Source: Ectobius pallidus (lineage: Eukaryota > Arthropoda > Insecta > Blattodea > Ectobiidae). From it: a stretch of 64,000 nt of DNA. The notes under the pieces are model-generated. The model worked only from the letters and a program-made list of their open reading frames with translations. It did not search any database and was not told the origin of the DNA. Position 1 is the first letter of the stretch, and each line of letters opens with the position of its first letter. Positions 35,707 to 45,792 of this stretch are shown piece by piece. The DNA lies in NCBI GenBank assembly GCA_964059195.1, contig CAXKWD010000011.1, forward strand, positions 11,936,451 through 12,000,450, in the 5' to 3' direction. Made by a program: the position numbers and the translations under genes.

Positions 35707-36349
35707 TACCGTATTTTACGGACCATAAGACGCACTTTTTTACTTTGAAAAAAGAGCCTTGAAAGTTGGGTGCGTCTAATGGTCTGAAGTACATGTGAAA
35801 AATTAAAATTATGGTAAATATTGTCGGAATACCATAGTTATAAACAAAGTGCTTTAAACGATAAGATTGTTAAAAATTTTGGCGGACTGTAGGCCTTCTT
35901 CAGTGCACTTGTCACAATCGTAAAATGAGGGTATTCGATGCGAAAAGAAAGGAATGTTGAGTTCTTTTATACGAAAGGAGTTGTCTCTGCCGGGTGATTT
36001 AAATGAAAGCTATCACCTATAAACAGCCTTGTCAGATTACACTTACCGTACGCCAAATTGAGGATTAGAGGGTGAAAAAGTATTTCCATTTCTTCATGAG
36101 AAATCAGTTCGGTTGATAAAATTTACGCGATGCCACCTGTACAGAAGAGATTTTCGTACAACGCATGTTTTAGGTTAGAAGTGATTTACACGGATTCCAT
36201 TGTACAATTTGTTTATGCAATGAAGTATATTATTCCCTTTAAAATTCTTGATTTAGAATCACATTAAATTTCTTTTCCTTTAAATTTCTATTCTATAATC
36301 TAGGTGCGTCTTATGGTCCGGAGCGTCTTATGGTCCGTAAAATACGGTA
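35707..36349. mobile_element. Tc1/mariner-type MITE
   Basis: The ends are TACCGTATTTTACGGACCAT and ATGGTCCGTAAAATACGGTA. TA at each end is the expected duplication. The subterminal AAGACGCAC / GTGCGTCTTATGG repeats extend the inverted termini. 643 bp without an ORF. Confidence 0.92.
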
Positions 36350-37087
36350 GTCGATGCATGAGAATGCCTGGGACGAGACGGGTTCATGATAATCCAGGCG
36401 AAATAGAAAAAAAAAGCTCATTATTTATAAAAATAAAGTGGTCACTTTCTCTATGCGATAATTAAGGGGAAAATAGCAGGCATTCATTGTACATGTTTTG
36501 GAAAAATAGATTTGTTGCATAATGGTGAAAAAATGCAAAAAGGTGTGAAAAGGATTTTTATTTTATTTTAAGGTGTAAAAGAGAAATATGGGGAAAACAA
36601 AAATAACACGAGATAGAGCTTAAAAAGACGAAGAAAATGCATAATAAAGGATAAAAAGTAGGTTCATAACTTGTTGCAAGAAAAGTCGAAAAGTGCAAAA
36701 AATAGCGGTTTTTCAACATTTTATTACTCGGCTTGTTTGTATCGTAGAGACGTCTATTGTGCTGAAGTTGTAGCTATTTTGGCACCTACCTGTGGTAAAA
36801 ATTGTATTAAAAATATTTTCAACTTTTTGAGAAAACCGCTGAAATGTAAAAACAGATGTTTTGCTAAAAAGGCTGGCAATCTGCAAAAAATTACTGCACA
36901 GTAAAAGTTGAAGTCGCTTTTTGTTCATGAGGTGTTGCTCTACAGCCTCATCATAAATAAAAAGTATGTAAAAATCGACTAAACCCTTAATAAAACACTC
37001 TCTTAATATATTAAATGATGTTATGTTTATTATGCAAGAATTTAAGGAAGTGTTTATTTCGGTTTTCGTGCGTTTAATTTAACGTTC
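36350..37087. other. No recognised feature
   Basis: AT-rich spacer. The 36671-36904 ORF is not recognised. Confidence 0.35.
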
Positions 37088-37090
37088 TAA

Positions 37091-38260
37091 GGGCCAGTTG
37101 TATAAACATGCAATCTGTGGTTAGCATGCAAAAGTAACTTTCAGTTATCTTTAGCTGTTTTTTGTTGTTGTTGTTGCATAAACATTAATCCAAATTTATC
37201 TTATTCTAATGACAAATTTAATATAATTGTTGAATTTTTGCAAGTTAAAACATAACCGTAACTGATGTTTTGGAAATTTTAAATACAATTCAAACAGTGA
37301 AAAGGCACTAGAAATCCATTATATAAGTACAATGTGAGTTATGAATTATTATTTTCATATCATTTAGATTCAGTTTGCTTTCATTTTGTCTAATGACATT
37401 AAAAATACAGATACCGGTACCTTAGCTTTGTTGTTGGTTATAGGAGCCCTACGTTACAAAATAACAACATTTATTTATAGATTTCTGATTATTCTGAAAC
37501 AGTACCTCATCTGGTGATGCAATGAAATTTCCTCATGTATCTCGTGTATTTCATAAGAGAAGGAATCCTTTATCAGTATTGAATAACATGTTACTGAAAT
37601 ATGAGTAGAAGAACTAGACAGAGGTTATGTGTCACCCATTGCAATCAATAACAAAGCGAAATCATGATGTGTTCATGATACTCAGAGCAAGCCCTGAGGT
37701 CCTATGCGAATTATTGTGACAGGAAGTTTCCAAATAGTTACGGGGACAAAGGAACAGCCATAATGTGACATGAGAAAATTATGCTTTAAGGCCTCAGTTT
37801 ATTAGAATGCCAACTAAGGACAGTGTCATAAGGAAACTATACTATATTTCTACAATATCCATAACTTTTCAGGCATTATAGGCACTGTAGGTTGCATTTA
37901 CACACCTAAACACCTATATAGACAGTTAAAGCAGTTCGAAGCAAAAATGTACATGGCCTCAATGAATTTTTTTTAACAAATTCATTTTTATTATACAGTT
38001 GAAAATAAATACCAAATACACATGCGTAATACGGTACTTTGTATTTGATTAAACAATTGAAAATCAAATGCCATAGATATAAGACCCTGGGTCTCTGCAA
38101 ATTTCCCTCAACTTTCACACTGTTGCCAGATGTTTTATTATTTCCTCCAGTTATTTAAAACTGTGAGTTACACAATCTACGGTGATTTTTATACAACAGC
38201 ATTTTTATACAACTTTCAGCAAAAATAACCATCAGTTAGTGAGGTTTATACAACTGGCCC
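37091..38260. mobile_element. PIF/Harbinger-type (Tourist-like) element
   Basis: The ends are GGGCCAGTTGTATAAAC and GTTTATACAACTGGCCC. TAA flanks both sides (37088-37090 and 38261-38263), matching the 3-bp TWA preference of PIF/Harbinger elements. 1170 bp. No transposase motif is seen. Confidence 0.85.
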
Positions 38261-38356
38261 TAAATGTAACTATTCACTTTCGAATGTTGTTTCAAAAAAG
38301 TTTTCCTTGAGTGGCATTCACTTACATTCATGTTTAGAATCATGTCGGGTCATAAA

Positions 38357-38840
38357 CAGGCTTTAAAACTTAGTGCCCGATCGAATATGTTAACAGCAAC
38401 TGTACTGACAGACTTTGCTCGGCGTATGCGCTAGCTACCATATGCTAGTTCACGTGATAGTAAACAAACCGGATTACAGGTATAGGAAGACCACAAAATA
38501 ACTTCTCATTCTCTAAACTCACATTACAAGCATGCAAAACGATACGTTTTCCTGTTTGTGTGTAATAGTCCCTCCCAAATGTTTCAATATATGTTTGCGT
38601 TTTAGAACACTTTACTTTCGGTATTCCAAACACGTATTATAAATTTATAAACAAGCATAATGACAAGGTACACTGTTGACCAATTTGAGAGGCACCGTAC
38701 TTCGAGCGCATTGACTTCTCAGTACTACCATGAATGACTGTCTTATCAGCCTACGCAATCACCCCCACCCCCTATACTCAGGTTGTTGGTAACCGGAATC
38801 ATCTCCCTCTGTGGGTTCGGGCACTAAGTTTTAAAGCCTG
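38357..38840. mobile_element. hAT-type MITE
   Basis: The ends are CAGGCTTTAAAACTTAGTGC and GCACTAAGTTTTAAAGCCTG. The flanking octamers GTCATAAA (38349-38356) and GTCATGAA (38841-38848) match at 7 of 8 positions. 484 bp, no supported ORF. Confidence 0.88.
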
Positions 38841-38848
38841 GTCATGAA

Positions 38849-39440
38849 ATAAGTATTAGCACATGGGAACTGTTTGTCTCTTGTCTCCGTCTTTACTCCA
38901 AAACTATTAATGCTACTAAAAACTGCAAAGAATTAATTATTTCGTTCGTTGTTTCATTTTCTACTACATCAAAATTAAGCTGGGCACCGCGATAGTTTTC
39001 GGAAAAGGAAAAAAAAAAAAAAGAAATGTTTTCACAAAGTGCATTTTTCTGCTAGAAGTATATTGGAACAGATTTGGTATTATACTTTATGTTGTATTCG
39101 ACTAGAAAAACTAACTTTAAAAATCTACAGGATCCTTTCATTTATATTCTGTATGTATCCAAATGGTCAGTCCTTCGCTTGCTTGTGGAGATGGGGCAAA
39201 ATAATCATGCATGCACCTTAAAGTGCGGGTACGGGCAATGACATGAAAATTGTTTATATTTTCTGTCTACGTAGATTGTTAATATGATATTGCTCTGAAA
39301 TATATACACATCGCCCGTCGCTCTCACTTATTTAAAGTCTGTGCCTCAAATTATAAATTTAGCAGAGGAAACATTAAGTGCAGAATGTTTTCTTGTACGA
39401 TTATTTGGTATTGTAAATAATTTAGTACAAGTAACATACA
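38849..39440. other. No recognised feature
   Basis: AT-rich spacer. No ORF or repeat that I can name. Confidence 0.4.
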
Positions 39441-39520
39441 ATAGAGTCCCGTTAATCCGGATCAAATGGGTCCAGATCCTGTCCGGATCACCGAAAGTCC
39501 AGTTTAAACGGAATTTGCCT
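39441..39520 (+). mobile_element. Possible pogo/Tigger-like terminus
   Basis: The phrase AGAGTCCCGTTAATCCGGAT followed by a GTCCGGATCACCGAAAG segment resembles pogo-type termini (C-A-G-T-x-G-A-C-x-C-TAATCCG). No matching right end was found. Weak call. Confidence 0.3.
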
Positions 39521-39596
39521 TAGATTGAACGTACTGTACTGTAACACAAGTTTTAGATGAATAAAACTATAAAAGCCCGTTCTTTGTTCATAAATA

Positions 39597-40261
39597 TACG
39601 AGGGTCATTCAATAATTAAAGAGACAAATTGGTCTGGGGAAAAGACGTTGGTAGTACAAGTTTGATACATTTAGGATTTTAAGTTGGCATCACTGGGATC
39701 AGTTCTAATCAGCTGATGGATCAACATTGCTCTCTTTGTAACCTCAAAATTAAGTTTAACGAAGTCGGGTCTTCTTGAAAATTCCACATTGGTTGAACAA
39801 CGTTCTGTGATTCGTTTTTACATTGCTGAAGGTGAAAAACCAGCTAATATATACTCTAGAATGACTAAAGTGTATGGTGAAAGTGACCGTGGAAATTTTT
39901 ACAAGTGGGTAACACAGTTCAAAAGTGGTCGAGAATCAGTGACTGACGAACACCGTTCTGGCCGGCCTGTTGAAGTTGCAACTTCCTCACTTAAAAATCG
40001 AATTGTTTGGTTTACTGAAGGAGGCATTACGTAGGAAGAAGTTCCAGGATAACGAGGATGTCAAGAAATTTGTGGGAAATTGTCTCCGACACCAAGACAA
40101 AGAGTTCTTTGCAGCCGGAATAAGAAAAGCTAGTAACCCGTTGGGACAAGTGCATAAATGTTGATGGGGATTATGTTGAAAAGGAGGAAAAGTCTTGTTT
40201 TGTAAAGAAACGGTTTTTTCTCCAGGCCAGTTTGTCTCTTTAATATTGAATGGCCATCGTA
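39597..40261 (+). mobile_element. Mariner deletion derivative lacking the catalytic core
   Basis: The inverted ends read TACGAGGGTCATTCAATAAT on the left and TACGATGGCCATTCAATATT on the complementary right strand, with TA at both edges. The plus strand encodes the mariner N-terminal HTH part (VEQRSVIRFYIAEGEKPANI, FKSGRESVTDEHRSGRP). After a break near 40020 it encodes the extreme C-terminus (RWDKCINVDGDYVEK, ending QASLSL and stop at 40239-40241). The whole D,D34D region is missing. The length of 665 bp is about half of a full mariner, so it is non-autonomous. Confidence 0.93.
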
Positions 40262-40676
40262 TCTTTTTATACATCTTCATTTTAAATTTAATACTGCTGT
40301 ATACATAGACTAATTCAGGTTCCTTGTGTGTTAGTCCTCGTACATTCCAGGTTGCTATTTTCAATGTTTCAGAAATTCCTTTATTCATGTCCTTTTTCAT
40401 TGCTTGGGTCTTCATAGGGAAATCAGTCCGGCGTGAATGTTTGAGAAGTTCAGTATTATAAATGTCCCCTGGCTGCGTTACGGGCGCTGCGCAGGGTAAG
40501 GACAGTGATGGGGCTGCCATCTCTAAGCTTCTATCCCAGCTCCTCTGTGTATCAACCCCATACAGAGAGGGTTGCTGCTTCCGCTCCTTGAGCCGTATAG
40601 TGGATGTAATCCCACGTCGCCTCTTGGACCGTTGCAGTCTTCGCACGTTTCCCTGTGCAAGGGATCTCAATATACC
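40262..40676 (-). pseudogene. Inverted 5' end of the RTE-like LINE
   Basis: On the minus strand this piece encodes a leader followed by MKKDMNKGISETLKIATWNV and R-G-L-T-H-K-E. I-A-T-W-N-V-R is the start of the APE-type endonuclease of RTE-like LINEs. The body of the same kind of LINE follows from about 40677 on the opposite strand. The arrangement (5' part inverted, middle missing, 3' part normal) is that produced by twin priming. The left limit against the mariner is not exact. Confidence 0.8.
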
Positions 40677-42830
40677 CTGAGATATGTAAATGAGTTTGAA
40701 TATGACATTCATGGATCCCAAACTAAAGCATATAAAATAATAAAACATTTAAATAAAGATGAACGAGATACAATACAATTGAATACAATCTCAGAAACTG
40801 AATGGCTAGACTATTTTAAATCACTATGGACTGATGAAGAAAATCCGGAAATAAATATAACTGTGACTGGAGGTGTAGATCCAATTACAATAGAAGAATT
40901 AAAAAATTCAATTAAAGAGACTAAAAATAAGAAATCTCCAGGCTCTGATACAATAAATATGGAGTTGATTAAATTCTCATCAGAACAACTATTACAGAGA
41001 CTTCTAGACTTCATAAATACATGTTGGTCAAATGGACACGTACCTGAAGAATGGAACGAAGCTTTAATAAATCCTATTTATAAAAAAGGTGATAGATCTC
41101 AATGTTGTAACTACAGAGGTATAAGTTTACTAAATTCCTGCTATAAATTATATGCCAAAATTATCAACAAAAGACTAGTACCTATAACAGAAACGCATTT
41201 AGAAGAGTATCAACATGGATTTAGAAAAGGCAGATCATGTTCAGACTGCATTTTTGCATTGACACAAATATTGGAAAAACGAAGAGAGTTTAACCTGCCA
41301 ACTTATTATGTATTTATTGACTATGAAAAAGCCTTCGATAAGGTAAAAAGAAACATTCTCTGGAAAATATTAAAAAATATAGGTACTCCTACACATTTAA
41401 TTTCAGCAATTCAATCACTATATAAAAACAATAAAATAAAGATGTATACACAAAGACAAGGATTACTCTCTGCAGAAATAAATCAAGGAGTAAGACAAGG
41501 GTGTCCACTTTCACCCACACTTTTTAATGTTTATATTGACGAGGTCATCCGAAGTTGGCTGACAAAATTAAATAATCATATGATTATTAACCAAACAGAT
41601 TTTACTACTTTACTCTTTGCAGATGATCAGATTATTTTAGGAAAAACTGAAAATGAAGTACAAGAAGCAGTTCATAAATTAAGCCAGGTTGCTATTCAAT
41701 ATGGTATGAAAATATCAACAGAGAAAACTAAAGTGATGGCATTCAAAGGACAAGAACCAATTAGAGCTAAAATTGTTATAAATGGAAAAATTATAGAACA
41801 AGTAAGTCATTTTAAATATTTAGGATACACTTTAAGCTATAGAAACTCACAAGATATTGAAATAAAATTAAATAGATTTCGACACTTCTGTGGTACTATA
41901 CAACGAACACTAAAACATAATGTAAGAAGAGAAACATTATTAAAATTATATAAAGTAATAGCCTTACCGCTCTTATTATATGGATGTGAAAGTTGGACAC
42001 TGACTTCTGACCAACTAAGACGCATTGAAGCATCAGAAATGAGATTTCTTCGCTATGTAGTAGGGAATACTTTATTAGATCACAGAAGAAGTATTGATAT
42101 CAGACAGGAATTGAACATAGAACCAGTTATCACATTAATAGAAAAATACAGAATGAATTGGAGAGAAGCAGGTGAAAGCAGCATACTGGAAAAGAGTGTT
42201 GTGTGTATCAAAATACACACCCTCAAGACTGATATATGAACTGATCAGGGAACCCTTCTTCATTGAAGAGCTGAGGTACCAGCTGTTGCTACCGTCCACT
42301 CCACAGTACAATGTTCTATTGCAAGAGCTACAAGGAAAGAAGAATCTCATCCCACCTGATTTCTATTCTACTGATGCTATGACCAGCAACGAATGGACAA
42401 GTACTAACTATGAGCTAAGACACACAATAACGCGCTTTTCAATTCATGGCTTCCACCATAAGGTGTGCACAGAAAAAAGGTATCATGACCCGAGCCCCGA
42501 ATGCAAGTGTATATGGTGTGGAAGTTTGTGCACAAAATACCATGCGTTGACATGCACAAAAAGAACAATATCAATAGTGCAGCTCTGCAGTGAATAACAG
42601 TGTTTAATTTTATCTTAATGCCCATTGGGCGCACTTTACTTTATTAATTAATTAATTGGAGAGAACACATCCTTCGAATGCCAAACACCAGAATAGTAAA
42701 AGCTGCTTTGTATTATACACCAAGAGGAAGAAGAAACGTAGGCCGACCACAAAAAAGATGGCGTGAACAATTGTGAGACGGAACGGGCTAATAGATCCAA
42801 TCCTTGAAGATGGTAATGTTAAACAATACT
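40677..42830 (+). pseudogene. RTE-like LINE reverse transcriptase, interrupted
   Basis: The open frame to 42239 includes CNYRGISLLNSCYKLYAKII, FIDYEKAFDKVKR, NQGVRQGCPLSPTLFNVYI and LLFADDQIIL, then F-K-Y-L-G-Y and Y-G-C-E-S-W-T-L-T. These are the RT and post-RT motifs of RTE-type proteins. Most of the endonuclease is missing. The frame is broken at 42167 by a 486-bp insertion and resumes at 42654 with N-W-R-E-H-I-L-R-M-P and G-R-P-Q-K-R-W-R-E-Q-L, ending at a stop near 42777. The 3' region ends about 42830, where the next LINE begins. The GAT repeat at 45161 could be its displaced tail. Confidence 0.88.
42156..42653 (+). mobile_element. LINE 3' fragment inserted in the RTE-like LINE
   Basis: The insert is flanked by the perfect 12-bp duplication AATTGGAGAGAA (42156-42167 and 42654-42665). 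It holds a 141-codon frame (42172-42597) with G-F-H-H-K-V-C-T and a C-x-C-x2-C-x3-C-x4-H-x4-C type cysteine/histidine cluster (C-K-C-I-W-C-G-S-L-C-T-K-Y-H-A-L-T-C). This resembles the C-terminal end of some non-LTR retrotransposon proteins. The 3' end, GGGCGCACTTTACTTTATTA, closely matches the 3' end of SINE family 1. It is a 5'-truncated retro-insertion. The clade is undetermined. Confidence 0.8.
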
Positions 42831-45160
42831 GAAGCATATCCGACTAGCAAACATACCCATAGTAATATTATCAGAGTAATGAATGATGTTTCGATTTTAA
42901 GTTTCAAACAAGATCTTGCAAATGAAAATTGGGAAACTATATTTACCTATAACACTGTTGATAGTAAATTAAATGAATTTCTAAATATCGTGTTGCGACA
43001 CTTTGAGGCCAACTTTCCAAAAAAGACAACTACTAAAATACCTAATTTAAATAATAAAGCATGGCTAACCCCTGGTATTAAAATATCATGCGCTAAAAAA
43101 AGAGAGCTCTATTTACAATGCAGAACCAGTATCAATCAAACTCAGAAAGTGTATTATAAAAGATATTGCAATGTGCTTAAAAAGGTTATTAAAGAAGCAA
43201 AGAGCAGGTATTTTTCACAAATAATTAATAAATCAAACAACAAAGTTAAGACTATATGGAATATAGTAAAAAATGAAACAGGGAAAGCAAAGGAAAAAAG
43301 TGATTGTACGTCATTAATATACAAAAATAAGAAACTAGACAATCTATCAGTTATTACAAATGCATTTAATAACCACTTCATAAATATTGCAGAGAATTGT
43401 GTTCCCACCAACAATACCAGTGTCAAGGCAATAGACCTTCTGACAAAATCTACAATTTGTAACCATAAATTTGAAATCACACTGACTTCCTCTATAGAAA
43501 TTGAAAATATAATAAAATTGCTTAAAAGTAAAAGCTCATCTGGATGGGATGACATAAGTAATAAGCTATTAAAAAGTTGCTGTTCGGAACTTAGTAAACC
43601 CCTTAGCCATATATTTAACTGTTCACTAGAAACTGGAATATTTCCTGAAAGAATGAAACATGCAATTGTCAAGCCCCTGTTTAAAAAAGGAGACAAAAAT
43701 TTACCATCAAATTACAGGCCTATATCGCTCTTAACTTCATTTTCAAAAGTATTCGAAAAAGTTGTATATAACCGCATAGTTTACTATCTTAATTTGAATA
43801 ATATTCTTACACAATCACAATTTGGTTTTAGAAGTGGCATGTCTACTGAAAATGCTACATTTAAACTCACCACAGAAATACTGGAAGCGCTAGATAAAAA
43901 GAAATATACGTTGGGAATTTTCTGTGACTTAGCTAAAGCATTCGACTGTATAAATCATGAACTATTAATTGAAAAATTGGAACATTATGGAATAGATAAT
44001 TTAACACTGAATTGGTTCAAATCATACCTGTCTGATAGAACTCAAAATGTCGTAATAAATGGAAACAAATCTAATCTAGGAGTAGTCAGAAGTGGAGTAC
44101 CACAGGGATCAATACTAGGACCTTTGCTATTTTTAATTTTCATCAATGACTTGCCACATAACTTAAGTGACGAAACAAAGGTATTGCTTTTCGCGGATGA
44201 CACTAGTGTTTTTGTAACAGGAAAATCCCAGGAACAACTGGCAAGAGTAGCTACAAAGGCTTTTCACGAATTAAATATATGGTTCCAAGCCAATAAAATG
44301 ACGCTTAATATCGAAAAAACCCACTTTATTCAATTCAGAACAAAACAAAGATGTACCCAAAACCTTGTAATTAATTACCAAACACAAAGCATAGAAGAAA
44401 TTAGTGATTTCAAATTTTTAGGATTACAAATTGATCAACATCTCGACTGGAAGTCACATATTGAAATGATAATTCCAAAACTAAGTTCAGCATGCTTTAC
44501 CTTAAGAGTCCTGAATCAGGTATTAAAACAGGATGCCTTACGCATGGTGTATTTTGCAAATTTCCACTCGATAATGAAGTATGGAATCATATTCTGGGGT
44601 AACTCGACCCATAGGGATAAAATATTTAAGCTACAAAAGCAAGCAATTAGAATAATGTGTAGAAAGAAAAGGAGAGAATCATGCAAACCGCTCTTTGAAA
44701 AATTAAAAGTCCTCACTCTCACAGGGGAGTATATATACTCTGTTATGTGTTATATGGTAGGATAATATTGAGAGATTCCAAACTAATAGCAGTGTTCATG
44801 AACATATTACTAGAAACAGGAATGATTTACATAGACCGGTTAATGCATTAAAACTTTTTCAGAATGGCGCTTATTACTCCGCAATACAGATATACAATAA
44901 GCTTCCAAACAACATTAAATTATTATGTATTCAAAGAAAAAGCAAATCCTTCAAAGGATCTCTCAAGAAATTTTTAATGACTCACACCTTCTACAATATG
45001 GATGAGTATTTCCAGTTTGAATAAGTTTATAGTGTAGTATATTATATATAATTATTTATTACTTCCTTGTATATTGTAATCTGACGTGTTCTATATCCTT
45101 GAGTCCCACTCAACACAGGATCTACAGAACGAGATAACTACATCTACATCTACACATCTA
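42815..45160 (+). pseudogene. Jockey/CR1-like LINE, 5'-truncated, one frameshift
   Basis: The frame 42804-44765 encodes the region between endonuclease and RT, then SSGWDDISNKLLK, NYRPISLLTSFSKVFEKVV, FCDLAKAFDCINHE, VPQGSILGPLLFLIFINDL and LLFADDTSVFV (near residue 464). It stops at 44763 because of one extra G near 44760. The next frame continues with N-I-E-R-F-Q-T-N-S-S, R-N-R-N-D-L-H-R and FYNMDEYFQFE to a stop at 45022-45024. The 3' UTR is short and ends in CATCTA-type repeats (45139-45160). The endonuclease is missing. Apart from the single frameshift the RT is intact. It starts where the RTE-like LINE ends. Confidence 0.9.
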
Positions 45161-45181
45161 CGATGATGATGATGATGATGT
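45161..45181 (+). repeat. (GAT)n tract
   Basis: About six GAT units after the LINE tail. GAT-type tails are common for RTE elements, so this may belong to the RTE-like LINE split by the jockey/CR1-like LINE (inference). Confidence 0.7.
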
Positions 45182-45792
45182 ATATATAGACGTAAGTTTT
45201 TAACATATGAACTGATGTAGGATTGACATTAACAAAACATCTTTGTGATTGAAATTCAAAATTGTTCGTCCTTCTGGATATTCAGTCGAGCCGAGTCCGT
45301 AATTTTTCTAAATTCAACAGAGGAGTCAAACCACTGGATTCGTATGAATATTATAGCTTCGTGGCGAATGTATGAATTAATTTAGCTCCTTTTTTAAGAG
45401 ATATATTAACATTTTGTTTTGTTTATATTGCTTCTACATTTTCCGTTCTTACTACTCGTTCACTGGTAAATGTTTTCTTACTACAGGGAATGAAGAATGA
45501 AGTAGTCTTGCCGTAATAACATTCTCCTTCTCCTCCAGAATCAAATCTGAGAAAACGAGATTTGTTGGTTTCATGTTATATAGATGCTTCATGTTAGTGA
45601 TATCTCTAGCTACGCGTGGGCGTATACCTCACAAGAGGAAAAAGATAATGAAAAGATGTTTGTTTTGATTTCCTCGTGTGTGGACTTCCCTCATCTAAAT
45701 TCCTGCTTGCGTCCTTTTCCATATGAAACTGTAATAAAAGACGACAGTAAACTGTTCCTATCTCATAACTCTTTTAGAGCGTGGGCTACTGT
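45182..45792. other. No recognised feature
   Basis: AT-rich spacer. A 96-codon ORF (45584-45874) is not recognised and overlaps the palindrome edge. Confidence 0.35.
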
